Below, piece by piece: positions 26,335 to 34,477 of a stretch of DNA of 59,802 nt; position 1 is the stretch's first letter; each line of letters opens with the position of its first letter. The translations under genes and the position numbers were made by a program. The notes under the pieces were generated by a model. The model did not search any database and was not told the origin of the DNA. It saw only the letters and a program-made list of their open reading frames with translations. Source of the stretch: Vulcanimicrobiota bacterium (GTDB taxonomy: Bacteria > Vulcanimicrobiota > Vulcanimicrobiia > Vulcanimicrobiales > Vulcanimicrobiaceae); the NCBI GenBank assembly GCA_027315245.1, contig DAHUYK010000007.1:1-59802 (forward strand), in the 5' to 3' direction.

Positions 26335-27732
26335 TCAGGCGCGGACCAAGGAGTCCATAATTCGGTCCGCAGCTACTTGGCCGCCGGCAAGGCAAGCCGG
26401 AACTCCGGCACCATGATACGCGGCACCCACGAGTGCGAGGCGATCGTAGCGCCTTACGCGCGCTTCGATTGACGCAACGAGATCAACGTGACCGACCTCG
26501 TATTCGGGAAGTGCGCGGTTCCATCTTTTCACGCGCGCAAAAGCGGGGCTAGTTGCGATCCCAAAGAGGCGCGCCAGTTCGTGCTGCGCGACGCACGCAA
26601 GTTGTTCGTCGGGCCAGGCAGCGCGCTCGGGATGCATCGCGCCGCCGATGAAAGCGCGTAGCAGAAAGCCGTGCTTGGGAGACCGATAGGGGTATTTATG
26701 CGTCGACAGGGTTGCGGCAAGTATCGGATGATCCTCGATCTCCGGGACGACTACCCCTTGTATTTGCGGAAGCTCGGCGAGCGTTGGCGCATCGTACGCG
26801 AGATTGACCGTAGCGATGGAACTGTACGCGATGTGCCGCAGTGACTCCGCAAGGCGTCGATCTACGCCACGTAGGACGTCCGCCGCGGCTGTCGCTGGAA
26901 GCGCACATATGACGGCATCGGCTTGCGTGCGCGTCCCGTCTGCAAACGTTATGCACCAGCTGTTGTTGCGGCGCGAGAGTGCCCTAACCTCGCTGGACAG
27001 GCGTACGGAACGACCAAGGCGTCGGGCTAACGCGTCGATGAGTGATTGCAATCCGTCGCGAAGACTAGCCAAGCGAGGTGTCTGAAGATCGCGGGAGCGC
27101 GCGCTGACTCGAGTGCTCATCGCGCGAATGAGACTGCCGTGCTTACGCTCCATGTCGACGAGCTGCGGGAGCGTTGCCTGCATACTCAGACGTTCGGGAT
27201 GGCCGCAGTAGATGCCGCCGACGAGCGGTTGAGCGAGGCGATCGAGCACCTCGCGGCCGAATCGCCGCCTGACGAACGAGGCAACGCTCTCGTCTTCGGT
27301 AGAGACTCGAGGCGGTATCAGCGGTTCCATCGCCGCGCGTAGCATTCCAAAACTGCTAAAGATGCGGCTCCTCATCACGGCGGCGAGCGAGGATGGAGCG
27401 AAGAGCCGAAATTCGCTTGGGATTGGGCGCAGGCGCCCGTGCCGCACGACGTGGGCTCTACGGTATTCGGGGCGCGTCTCTATGAGGGCATCTCTCAGAT
27501 CCAAACGCTGCAGCAGTGCTTGCGTCGCCGGCCGATCGAGAAGCAGCGAGTCCGGCCCAAGTTCCATGGTATATCCCTGCTCTCGCAACGTCTGAACGCA
27601 GCCGCCGACGCGCGAGGCGCCTTCGAAGAGCACGACATCGACATCCATCTGGCGCTCCTGCCGCAGGTCAGAGAGCCGAAGTGCGGCGGCCAATCCGCTG
27701 ACGCCGCCGCCAAGGATGGCTACACGCTGCAC
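26335..27732 (-). CDS. hemY: Protoporphyrinogen/coproporphyrinogen oxidase, HemY type
   Basis: This FAD-dependent oxidase, 465 aa, carries out six-electron oxidation of protoporphyrinogen IX or coproporphyrinogen III. The N-terminal dinucleotide-binding loop is VAILGGGVSGLAAALRL, followed by FEGASRVGGCVQT. The end has LALVGAAYHGAGVPACLAGGQVAADRI, the usual FAD-binding C-terminal motif of this family. It is last in a hemE-hemH-hemY order, which in Firmicutes belongs to the coproporphyrin-dependent branch; the substrate cannot be decided here. The start overlaps the end of hemH by 13 bases. Confidence 0.92.
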   Translation of the reverse strand: MQRVAILGGGVSGLAAALRLSDLRQERQMDVDVVLFEGASRVGGCVQTLREQGYTMELGPDSLLLDRPATQALLQRLDLRDALIETRPEYRRAHVVRHGRLRPIPSEFRLFAPSSLAAVMRSRIFSSFGMLRAAMEPLIPPRVSTEDESVASFVRRRFGREVLDRLAQPLVGGIYCGHPERLSMQATLPQLVDMERKHGSLIRAMSTRVSARSRDLQTPRLASLRDGLQSLIDALARRLGRSVRLSSEVRALSRRNNSWCITFADGTRTQADAVICALPATAAADVLRGVDRRLAESLRHIAYSSIATVNLAYDAPTLAELPQIQGVVVPEIEDHPILAATLSTHKYPYRSPKHGFLLRAFIGGAMHPERAAWPDEQLACVAQHELARLFGIATSPAFARVKRWNRALPEYEVGHVDLVASIEARVRRYDRLALVGAAYHGAGVPACLAGGQVAADRIMDSLVRA

Positions 27733-28601
27733 TGTTGTACTAAATCCGCCAACATGTGAATGAACAAGGGGTGGTCATTCAGCGTGGCGGCGCGTTCCAT
27801 GCGCAGCCCGGCTTGGCGAGCCACGGCAGCAGCATCCACATCGAGATCATACAGTACTTCGGCGTTATCGCAGAGGAAGCCAATTGGAGCGACGATTGCC
27901 TCCAGGCGGCCTTGCTGCGGCAAAGCCGTGATCGTATCGCGGATATCCGGTCCAAGCCACGTTTCGGCTGGGCCCACGCTCCTGCTCTGATAGGCAATGC
28001 GCCACGCCGGGCACCCAAGACTGGTTGCGATCAACGCAGACGACCGCGCCATCTGATACGCGTATGGCCCCATATTCGCTGCGGCTTGGGGAATGCTGTG
28101 CGCGGTAAAGACCACTTCTACGTCATCGAATGAGGACCTGTTCAAGGGCACGAGAGCTTCCCGTATACGGAGCGCGTTCGCTTCGATGAACAACGGATGA
28201 TCATAATACTGAGGAGCGTACGTAGCATCAGGGATGACGCCGATGTACTTGTCCCAGCTTACGGCGCTTCGGTGCGCGGCCAAGATAATGACAATCGTCT
28301 GCGCCGGCCCGTCTCGACGCAGTGCGTCGGCCACTTCAGAAGCAAACGGAGCGCAATGCAAGTACGCAGTTCGCACACCGGCATCCACTCCCCGCTGATG
28401 CAACTCATGCAGCAGCAATGTAGCCTGGGCCTGCGTCCGTTCATTGAACGGCGACTTGCCGCCAATATGCTCGTAATGACTGACGATAAGGTCAGACCGT
28501 TCTCGAGAAACGTTCCTCCCCCTCAACACCCTGTCCACAAACGGTCGAACGTCCTCTTGCGTTGCCGGGCCTCCGAACCCGAGCAGCACGACGTTTAGCA
28601 C
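27720..28601 (-). CDS. hemH: Ferrochelatase
   Basis: This ferrochelatase, 293 aa, is slightly shorter than the usual 310-340. It inserts Fe2+ into proto- or coproporphyrin. The N-terminus VVLLGFGGPATQEDVRPF, the catalytic His in VVFTAHSIPQAA, YQSRSVGPAETWLGPDI, and the acidic metal-site region GFLCDNAEVLYDLD are all in place. I chose the GTG that overlaps the hemE stop, because the upstream open frame is inside hemE. The short N-terminus lacks nothing conserved. Confidence 0.92.
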   Translation of the reverse strand: MLNVVLLGFGGPATQEDVRPFVDRVLRGRNVSRERSDLIVSHYEHIGGKSPFNERTQAQATLLLHELHQRGVDAGVRTAYLHCAPFASEVADALRRDGPAQTIVIILAAHRSAVSWDKYIGVIPDATYAPQYYDHPLFIEANALRIREALVPLNRSSFDDVEVVFTAHSIPQAAANMGPYAYQMARSSALIATSLGCPAWRIAYQSRSVGPAETWLGPDIRDTITALPQQGRLEAIVAPIGFLCDNAEVLYDLDVDAAAVARQAGLRMERAATLNDHPLFIHMLADLVQQCSV

Positions 28602-29677
28602 CCGGCAGTACTCATTTCGTGCACCGCATCGACGAGCGCGCGAACGTTGTCTAACGGCGTTTGCGGCAGAATGCCGTGGCCGAGATTGAAGATATGACCC
28701 GGTCTGCCGGCAGCCCGCCTCAGGGTTGCCGTTACGGCCTGTCGAATAGTGCGTCGATCGGAAAACAGGAGCGTGGGGTCGAGATTGCCTTGAACGGCAA
28801 CGTCGGTTCCGAGACGAGCCCAAGCCTCGTCCAGATTAACGCGCCAATCCAACCCGATGACGTCTCCGCCCGCTTCTCGCATATCGGTGAGCAGTGAACC
28901 GCTCATGGTGCCAAAGTGTATCACCGGCGTCCCAGAACGCAATGATTCGATCACCTTTGCAGAATACGGCTGAACATACTTTCGGTAATCTTCCGGCGAC
29001 AGCGCACCTACCCAACTGTCGAACAGTTGCACGGCATCTGCACCCGCATCGATTTGCATATTCAGGTAGTCGATCGTTATCCTAACAACCGACTCCATTA
29101 GCTCATGCCAGATGACCGGCTCATTATACATGAGCGATTTTGTCGCAACATAGTTCCGTGAAGCGCCTCCTTCAACTGCATACGCCGCTACGGTGAATGG
29201 CGCGCCGGCGAATCCGATGACGGGAACCGTCTTGCCCAGCTCGCGGCGTGTTAGCAGTATCGTTTTGGCCACAAAGCCCAACGCGTCTTCAACGTTAAGC
29301 CCCTTGAGCGACTCAATGTCTTCGATACGACGAACCGGCCTCGCTATCCGAGGACCGTCGCCATTCTCGTATGTAAGGCCACTATCAACAAGGGGAAGCA
29401 AAATGTCTGCGAACACGATTGCTGCGTCGACGCCCAGCGTTGCAACCGCGCCTACGGTGACTTCCGCAGCGGTCGCCGAATCGCGGCAGAGATCGAGAAA
29501 TGAGAACCGCTCTCGTATTCTCCGGTATTCCGGCAAGTATCGTCCGGCTTGACGCATAAGCCACACCGGCGTGTAGGCTGATGGCTCTCGACGACACGCT
29601 TGCAAGAACGGACGATCGGAGAGCGCACGGTCAGCCACCGTAGGTGTACGACGGCGGAGATCACCTGTATGGCGCAT
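28595..29677 (-). CDS. hemE: Uroporphyrinogen III decarboxylase
   Basis: UroD, 360 aa, converts uroporphyrinogen III to coproporphyrinogen III. The signature VWLMRQAGRYLPEYR lies near residue 38, followed by VFADILLPLVDSGLTYE, the second signature VIGFAGAPFTVAAYAVEGG, and QLFDSWVGALSPEDY. The C-terminus contains HIFNLGHGILPQTP. It opens the hemEHY operon. The annotated ATG gives about 25 unconserved residues before the family start, so a later start is possible. The 109 bp upstream must hold the promoter, but no clear boxes were found. Confidence 0.95.
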   Translation of the reverse strand: MRHTGDLRRRTPTVADRALSDRPFLQACRREPSAYTPVWLMRQAGRYLPEYRRIRERFSFLDLCRDSATAAEVTVGAVATLGVDAAIVFADILLPLVDSGLTYENGDGPRIARPVRRIEDIESLKGLNVEDALGFVAKTILLTRRELGKTVPVIGFAGAPFTVAAYAVEGGASRNYVATKSLMYNEPVIWHELMESVVRITIDYLNMQIDAGADAVQLFDSWVGALSPEDYRKYVQPYSAKVIESLRSGTPVIHFGTMSGSLLTDMREAGGDVIGLDWRVNLDEAWARLGTDVAVQGNLDPTLLFSDRRTIRQAVTATLRRAAGRPGHIFNLGHGILPQTPLDNVRALVDAVHEMSTAGC

Positions 29678-29786
29678 CGTATTCCTGAGTATGTCACCTC
29701 AGCTCATACCAGAATGAGAACGACTGGGGAATCTGAGCGAGGGTGCGGCTCATGACCGCGCGGGCTACATATTCTGCTCGATTGGC

Positions 29787-30080
29787 TTAGTCGGCATCGC
29801 CGCTAAGCGCGCGAAGCGATGCGCTTGCCTCGCGTAGCAGATCGCTGATCCGGCTCAACCGTGCGTCGGTGATCGGCACGACGCCGTCGAGCATGGCTTC
29901 GACGGAAGCTTCGGCGATCGAAAGCAGGTTGCCAAGATCATGACGTGTTTTCGCCATGCTCCTGTGTCGCTCGTGAAGGCATTCCTGAATTCCTCGGAGT
30001 TTTTCTTCAACAATGGCGAGGTTGCCGCGTTTTGCTAGGACGAGCGCTTGCGTGATCGTGTCGAAAAGGGGATCCTCCAT
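29787..30080 (-). CDS. Orphan DHp-like phosphoacceptor protein
   Basis: This 97-aa all-helical protein contains MAKTRHDLGNLLSIAEASVEAML. His47 lies in an H-D-L-G-N context resembling the dimerisation/phosphoacceptor helix of HPK families in which H-D-L/H-N is conserved. No ATPase domain, PAS or membrane segment is present. The ATG overlaps the stop of the OmpR-type regulator (TAATG), so the pair is co-translated. It could be a phosphotransfer protein, a kinase inhibitor, or the relic of a sensor kinase. The call rests on the motif and context only. Confidence 0.55.
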   Translation of the reverse strand: MEDPLFDTITQALVLAKRGNLAIVEEKLRGIQECLHERHRSMAKTRHDLGNLLSIAEASVEAMLDGVVPITDARLSRISDLLREASASLRALSGDAD

Positions 30081-30778
30081 TACGTGCCCGGATCGATCTT
30101 GTAGCCGACGCCGTATACGGTGACGAGGTATGTCGGCCTTTCGGGGTGGGGTTCGATTTTGTGACGCAGGTGATTGATGTGCCGATCCAGCGTGCGTTCG
30201 AAAATGCCGCCGTCATCGTGCAAAAGATCGAGCATTTGCGAGCGCGAGAGCACTTGGCCGGCATGGCGCGCAAGAACGGCGAGAATACGAAACTCTGCCG
30301 GCCGAACGGGAACCACGTTGCCCTGCACACGCACCTCGTGCGCCGTCTCGTTGATCTCCAAATCCCGGATCCTGTGCACTGCACTCGGTGCCTGTTCGGC
30401 TCGCGTAACCGCTTCGATGCGGCGGAACAGGGCACGAACTCGCGCCATCACTTCGCGGGGCGAGAAAGGCTTAGCAACGTAGTCGTCCGCACCGAGTTCC
30501 AACCCAACGATGCGATCGACTTCTTCGCTGCGCGTGGTCAATACGATGGTCGGAATGCGCCACGGCGCCTGGCTCGTCTTACGCAGCACCTCGAGGCCGC
30601 TACCATCTGGAAGGCCGATGTCCAGCAAGACGAGGTTCGGCGACCGCTGCTCGATTTGCGCGATAGCGGCCTCGACAGTTCCTACAGCGACGGGATCGAA
30701 GGACTCCTTGCGAAGATAACCCTCGAGCAGTTCGCGGATCTCGGGTTCGTCGTCGACGACAAGTATGCGCTTTGCCAT
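30080..30778 (-). CDS. OmpR/PhoB-family response regulator
   Basis: This 232-aa response regulator has a receiver domain (residues 1-120): acidic pocket VVDDE at 8-11, phosphoacceptor Asp53 in LVLLDIGLPDGSG, and the switch Thr and Lys in VLTTRSEEVDR and DDYVAKPFS. The C-terminal winged-helix DNA-binding domain has RPAEFRILAVLARHAGQVLSRSQML, DRHINHLRHKIEP and VYGVGYKI. Its cognate partner in the operon is the 97-aa DHp-like protein, not a full kinase. The start is the ATG of MAKRILVVDDEPE. Confidence 0.93.
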   Translation of the reverse strand: MAKRILVVDDEPEIRELLEGYLRKESFDPVAVGTVEAAIAQIEQRSPNLVLLDIGLPDGSGLEVLRKTSQAPWRIPTIVLTTRSEEVDRIVGLELGADDYVAKPFSPREVMARVRALFRRIEAVTRAEQAPSAVHRIRDLEINETAHEVRVQGNVVPVRPAEFRILAVLARHAGQVLSRSQMLDLLHDDGGIFERTLDRHINHLRHKIEPHPERPTYLVTVYGVGYKIDPGT

Positions 30779-30910
30779 CCCTCTCTCTTCGTCACGACGT
30801 TCACGTTCCTGGTGGGAGGAAGTCCCGATCACCTGCGGTGCCCGGGTACCCTTGCCACTGGAGCCTTCCCCGCATTGCGGCTACGGCGGAGCAGAAAGCC
30901 GGCGCGGGGA

Positions 30911-31144
30911 CTAGCGCGGCACAAAGAGGACGTGCCACTCGTCGGTTGCCACTTCCTCGCAACGAGCCTCGAAGCCTCGCTTGTCCATAACGTGCAGCAG
31001 CGGCTTGGGCTCGAACGAGTTGATCAGAAGAAACGGCTGAGTGGGCGCGAGCGATTCCACCGCCCGCATGATCGCATCGAATGGCTCTTCGCCGCGTTCG
31101 TGGAAGGGCCGTACGTCGAGCTGCAGCGGCTTCTCGAGATTCAC
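30911..31144 (-). CDS. DUF2249 domain protein
   Basis: This 77-aa single-domain protein, NLEKPLQLDVRPFHERGEEP onward, has the DUF2249 pattern: an opening L-D-V-R-P, then FLLINSFEPKPLLHVMDKRGFEA and a closing EWHVLFVPR. The fold is TusA-like, and such proteins commonly accompany nitrogen-oxide and Fe-S genes, but no biochemical role is established from this sequence. The GTG start overlaps the stop of the preceding DUF2249 gene; a longer ATG start would overlap it by 31 bases. It is third in the ferredoxin-DUF2249-DUF2249 unit. Confidence 0.8.
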   Translation of the reverse strand: MNLEKPLQLDVRPFHERGEEPFDAIMRAVESLAPTQPFLLINSFEPKPLLHVMDKRGFEARCEEVATDEWHVLFVPR

Positions 31145-31368
31145 GAAAGCCTCAGTATCTCGACGCGCCACGTTTCGGGGCCGTTTTCGAGATACGTCCA
31201 GCCGAACCGGTCCGGGTAGTCGGCTTCAAGTTCAAAACGCAGTGGGCGCGGGTCATGGTCGTTGAGAATCGTCAATGCCTCCCCGGCCTGCAGCTCGTTC
31301 AGCCGTGCGTGGATCGTCGGGTGCTTCTCCCGCGGCTGGATGACGCGCACGTCGAGTTCGGTGCTCAT
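31141..31368 (-). CDS. DUF2249 domain protein
   Basis: This 75-aa protein is a canonical DUF2249 domain: LDVRVIQPREKHPTIHARL, then ALTILNDHDPRPLRFELEADYPDRFGW and ENGPETWRVEI. The N-D-H-D-P-R-P-L segment is the family hallmark. The ATG overlaps the TGA of the broken ferredoxin frame (ATGA), so the three genes were one translational unit. Sequence similarity to the N-terminal domain of the divergent Crp-like protein at 31.7 kb suggests a shared ligand or partner. Confidence 0.85.
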   Translation of the reverse strand: MSTELDVRVIQPREKHPTIHARLNELQAGEALTILNDHDPRPLRFELEADYPDRFGWTYLENGPETWRVEILRLS

Positions 31369-31590
31369 TGGACGATCTTCTCCTTTTGAAAATGGACGGC
31401 GTTAATCTCGATGTAGGACTGCCACTTACCGGGAACGTCGGCGTCCGGATAGATTGCAATCGATGCAAACCTCGGGATCGATGTAGAGCATTGGGTCGCT
31501 CTCGCCGCCGTGGATGCAGTCAACTGGGCAAACGTCGACGCAAGCGCGATCTTTCGTGCCGATGCAGGGTTCCGTGATGACGTGTGCCAC
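31365..31590 (-). pseudogene. fdxA: Ferredoxin broken by an internal deletion/frameshift
   Basis: The first part, VAHVITEPCIGTKDRACVDV then CPVDCIHGG and YIDPEVCIDC, is the N-terminal half of a 7Fe/8Fe bacterial ferredoxin. In that frame it ends at a TAA after ten unrelated residues. Another frame resumes at 31453-31459 with AIYPDADVPGKWQSYIEINA, the normal C-terminus of the same family. The missing stretch would encode about ten residues including a C-x-x-x-C-P motif, so roughly 32 bp appear deleted. The C-terminal stop still overlaps the downstream DUF2249 start. It is either a recent pseudogene or a consensus error. Confidence 0.75.
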
Positions 31591-31624
31591 AACATTACGG
31601 TACCGAATGTCTCGGTGGGCGTCA

Positions 31625-31656
31625 TTGACACCCGGCATATGGGGCTTGCGATAAAA
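31625..31656 (+). promoter_or_regulatory. Possible promoter of the DUF2249-Crp gene
   Basis: A perfect TTGACA lies at 31625-31630. About 19 bases downstream is GATAAA (31650-31655) preceded by TGC, an extended -10-like arrangement. The ATG follows within seven bases of that hexamer, so the transcript would be nearly leaderless. Spacing is longer than ideal, so this is tentative. Confidence 0.3.
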
Positions 31657-31661
31657 GTCTG

Positions 31662-32603
31662 ATGCAGCAGAGCGTGAACCTGGACGTCCGAATGATTCCG
31701 CAGTGGCAGCGCCACGCCCGGATCTTCGCGATGTTCGAGGCATTGCTGGCCGGCCAGAGGCTGATGATCCTTTCCGATCACGAGCCGCGCCCTCTCCACG
31801 CGCAGCTCGAACTGCGCTACGGAAGGCGGTTCGCCTGGGAGCAGCGGCAACTCGGCGATGGTCGCTGGGAAGTAGCGATCGCGCGGAGTGGAGCATCCGC
31901 AGGCGACTGCTCACCGCTCGCCGTTTTGCGCCGCAATGCAATCTTCGGGCGACTTGGCGACGAAGCGTTGGGCAGAATCGTCTCGTGCGCGCGTTCCGTC
32001 GCGATAAAGCGTCATCACAGCGTCGTTGAGCAGGGTGTGCAGTGGCCATATGCCGGAGTCGTCGAAAGCGGGATCGTTCAAGCCGTGCTTTCCGGACCGT
32101 CGGGGCGCGAGCAGGCGATTTACGATGCGCTGCCCGACGAGTTTTTCGGTGAAACAGCGCTGCTGGACGGTGGGGTGAGCGCGCTGCGTCACGTGGCGCT
32201 TACCGCCAATACACGCGTTGTGCTGGTTCCGACACGCGCAGTTGACGAATGCCTCGTGCGCGAGCCCCGTGTTCTGCCGGCGCTGGCGGCCCTGAGCGCA
32301 CAGCGCTTTCGCACGGTCCTGGAGCGATTCGCCGTCCGCCTCGGATCCTCCACGACGGCGCGGGTCGCGCGGGTGCTCTTACCGTTTGCCGGTCCTGGCC
32401 CAGGATTGTGCGCTGCGCTTCCGCCGCTACCCGCGATGACGCAGACTGAAATCGCCATTTCCGCGGGAACGGTCAAAGAAGTCGTGAGCCGCGCCTTTAA
32501 CGAGCTCGAAGCGGCCGGCGCGATCGAACGCTTCGGGGGGCGCGTCGTCCGCCTGGAACGCGCAAAGCTCGCTGAAGCGGTATCGGACAATTGGGGCGCA
32601 TAA
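31662..32603 (+). CDS. DUF2249-Crp/Fnr fusion transcription regulator
   Basis: This 313-aa protein has an unusual architecture. Residues 5-73 are a DUF2249 domain (VNLDVRMIPQWQRHARIF, MILSDHEPRPLHAQLELRYG, GRWEVAI). Residues about 87-205 are a cyclic-nucleotide-binding-like effector domain (IFGRLGDEALGRIV, FFGETALLDGG). Residues about 220-305 are a Crp-type helix-turn-helix (MTQTEIAISAGTVKEVVSRAFNELEAAGAI). No Fnr-type cysteine cluster is present. It diverges from the ferredoxin-DUF2249 unit and likely controls it, with the DUF2249 domain as an extra sensor. Target sites were not identified. Confidence 0.85.
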   Translation: MQQSVNLDVRMIPQWQRHARIFAMFEALLAGQRLMILSDHEPRPLHAQLELRYGRRFAWEQRQLGDGRWEVAIARSGASAGDCSPLAVLRRNAIFGRLGDEALGRIVSCARSVAIKRHHSVVEQGVQWPYAGVVESGIVQAVLSGPSGREQAIYDALPDEFFGETALLDGGVSALRHVALTANTRVVLVPTRAVDECLVREPRVLPALAALSAQRFRTVLERFAVRLGSSTTARVARVLLPFAGPGPGLCAALPPLPAMTQTEIAISAGTVKEVVSRAFNELEAAGAIERFGGRVVRLERAKLAEAVSDNWGA

Positions 32604-32625
32604 CCCGCCGGCGCACATTGCGGTC

Positions 32626-32925
32626 CTAACGTCCTAATAGCACACGAGCTCGCGCCGTCAGCCGTTCTGGCGTCCACGGCGGATCGTACGTGACGCGCAC
32701 GTTGATATTCTCGATCCAAGACATCTGCCGCAGACGTTGCTCGACGTCGGCGCTGATCGTGCCATGCATGGGGCATCCTGGCGTCGTGAGCGTCATAACG
32801 ACGCAGACGTCGTCTCCATCTATCGAAACATGGTAGACGAGCCCGAGCGAAACAATATCGATGCCCAGTTCCGGATCGATGACACTGCTGAGCGCTCGTT
32901 CGACCTCCTTTCGGCGATCCGTCAT
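32626..32925 (-). CDS. DUF59/MIP18-family Fe-S assembly protein
   Basis: This 99-aa protein of the PaaD/SufT/MIP18 family starts with the typical VERALSSVIDPELGIDIVSLGLVY. The conserved cysteine loop is TLTTPGCPMHGTI, and it ends with VTYDPPWTPERL. Members help deliver Fe-S clusters to client proteins. The ATG overlaps the stop of the upstream DUF2249 gene, placing it with the large membrane protein and DUF2249. This fits Fe-S or nitrosative-stress repair. Confidence 0.9.
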   Translation of the reverse strand: MTDRRKEVERALSSVIDPELGIDIVSLGLVYHVSIDGDDVCVVMTLTTPGCPMHGTISADVEQRLRQMSWIENINVRVTYDPPWTPERLTARARVLLGR

Positions 32926-33146
32926 CGCTTCGTAATGGTCAGCAGAAAACCGCCCTCCAAGCTTGGTTCACATCGGTACGCGCAGCCGCGCTCGTCCAGT
33001 TCCGAAAAGAGAAATATAGGGCGACGATCCATCTGTGCGATGATCGTTCCGCCGCTCGGGAGCGACTCGAGCGCGGCGAGGATCCGCAGCATCGGCTCGG
33101 GCGGAGATAGACCACGGTTATCCAGCAATACCGGTTGCGATTGCAC
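32922..33146 (-). CDS. DUF2249 domain protein
   Basis: This 74-aa protein with VLLDNRGLSPPEPMLRILAAL, IIAQMDRRPIFLFSELDERG and GFLLTITKR represents the P-P-E-P subtype of DUF2249. It is the fourth such domain within 2.3 kb. I use the GTG that overlaps the 3' end of the membrane-protein gene by 29 bases; a longer version would run further into that gene. Its stop overlaps the DUF59 gene start. Confidence 0.8.
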   Translation of the reverse strand: MQSQPVLLDNRGLSPPEPMLRILAALESLPSGGTIIAQMDRRPIFLFSELDERGCAYRCEPSLEGGFLLTITKR

Positions 33147-34335
33147 TGGGCGTCCGTCTGAAGAGATAGATTGACACCAGCTTCGAGAGCGCCGCGACGG
33201 CGCATGCCCCGCCGGCGGCAAAGAGGTCGTACCCCAGTTGCGCGTGCGCCGGGTTCACGACGTCGAACGCAGCGGAAACGACCGCGCCGAACGCGAGCAA
33301 TGCCAACCCAACGTGCGCTGTGAGAGGACTAAGAGCGCCGCTCAGTGCCGGGAGCTGCGCTGACGGATCACGTTCCTTCGCTGTTTGCCATGCAAGGAAG
33401 CCTGCCACTTTGTACGTGTACCCGAGAATCGTAATGCACAGCCACCCGAGAATGCCAAGCGTCAACGACGCAAGCCAGAGTCGCGGATTCCATGTTGCGG
33501 CGAACGCGGCGGCGAGCGCGACAATTCCAAGCACCCAAGCAACGCTGCCGTGGCGAAGGCTCACGTCGAGACGTTTGCGCAAGCGGAAGGCCACGGTTTT
33601 CGTATGGGTTCTGGCGATCACGCATGCGGCCGTGAAGAGTCCGGCAAGTCCGATGCGCAGGCCCAAAGGATGGTAGAGAAGCGTCGTGATCGTGACGACT
33701 CCGGCAACCGCAAACCATTGCACCGAACGCTTGCCGTATGCGGACCCGTGCGCGACCGCAAACATCGGCACGAAGCGGTACGAGATGGCGACGATTAACA
33801 ACGACGCGAATCCAAGAATAGCGATAGCTGCGTGTAACGGCGCCAGAGAGATGGTCGCAGCCGCCCAGCGACCGGCGAGCCCGCCCGCCATCGATGCACC
33901 GATGCCGGCTGCGACGCCAAAGGCAAGCAGGGCGCACGCAATGAGCGCGCGCATCTGCCCCTCTTCCTTTCCCGTGAACAAGCGCGCCATGTTCCAAGTC
34001 ACCCACGCGAGTGCCGTCATGCTGAGCACGGCGGCTGCAGCGAAAAACGTAGGAGTGCCAAAAAAGCCGCCTATAAGGAGCAAGAAGCCGAGCGCGAATC
34101 CTCCGGCGACGGCGACGACGGTTTGGGGGCGCGCGACGGGAGCGTGGGTCAGAACGGGCAGGAGTTGATTGAGCGCGGCGACGATCGCCAGCACGATGAA
34201 CGCCGCGAGCGCGTGCAGGGTGCCCAAACTTGCGCCGGTGAAGACGAGCAGAAATAAGCCGAGGATAAAAAACGCCAAGCCGCCGGCGAGCACGAAGCCG
34301 CTGCCAAGCGGATCGTTAAGGCGAGAGCCCTGCAT
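33118..34335 (-). CDS. Polytopic membrane protein, heme-copper-oxidase/NnrS-like
   Basis: This 405-aa protein has about 12 hydrophobic helices and few charges. Histidines fall at conserved-looking membrane positions: TLHALAAFI in the second helix, ISLAPLHAAIAILG in a middle helix, and PMFAVAHGS at a helix end. Together with QLLPVL this recalls heme-copper-oxidase subunit I relatives and NnrS-type proteins linked to nitric oxide metabolism. It is the first gene of the unit with DUF2249 and DUF59. I cannot assign heme ligands with confidence; a transporter is possible. Confidence 0.6.
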   Translation of the reverse strand: MQGSRLNDPLGSGFVLAGGLAFFILGLFLLVFTGASLGTLHALAAFIVLAIVAALNQLLPVLTHAPVARPQTVVAVAGGFALGFLLLIGGFFGTPTFFAAAAVLSMTALAWVTWNMARLFTGKEEGQMRALIACALLAFGVAAGIGASMAGGLAGRWAAATISLAPLHAAIAILGFASLLIVAISYRFVPMFAVAHGSAYGKRSVQWFAVAGVVTITTLLYHPLGLRIGLAGLFTAACVIARTHTKTVAFRLRKRLDVSLRHGSVAWVLGIVALAAAFAATWNPRLWLASLTLGILGWLCITILGYTYKVAGFLAWQTAKERDPSAQLPALSGALSPLTAHVGLALLAFGAVVSAAFDVVNPAHAQLGYDLFAAGGACAVAALSKLVSIYLFRRTPSAIATGIAG

Positions 34336-34477
34336 GGAGTCATTCTAGCGCGTCGCCAAACTGAACGACAGTAACCGGGGTCATAGGCAGTCCGTGTAGG
34401 GGCACGTTCGCCTATATGGCGTCCGCCGTTCTCACTCCGTTCCTACTTTGCCGCAACAGCGAGCGTAAGCTGGTGGC
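34336..34477. promoter_or_regulatory. Divergent promoter region with a repeated motif
   Basis: This 142-bp region separates the membrane-protein unit and the radical SAM gene. At 34390-34405 it contains GTCCGTGTAGGGGCAC. A nearly identical motif, inverted and two bases shorter, stands at 35694-35707 before the second cupredoxin. This could be a shared operator. No convincing -10/-35 boxes or Fnr-type palindrome were seen. Confidence 0.35.

Noticed and set aside
31591-31661. Fnr or Crp palindrome between the ferredoxin and DUF2249-Crp genes
   Set aside because: No TTGAT-N4-ATCAA or TGTGA-N6-TCACA pattern was found.
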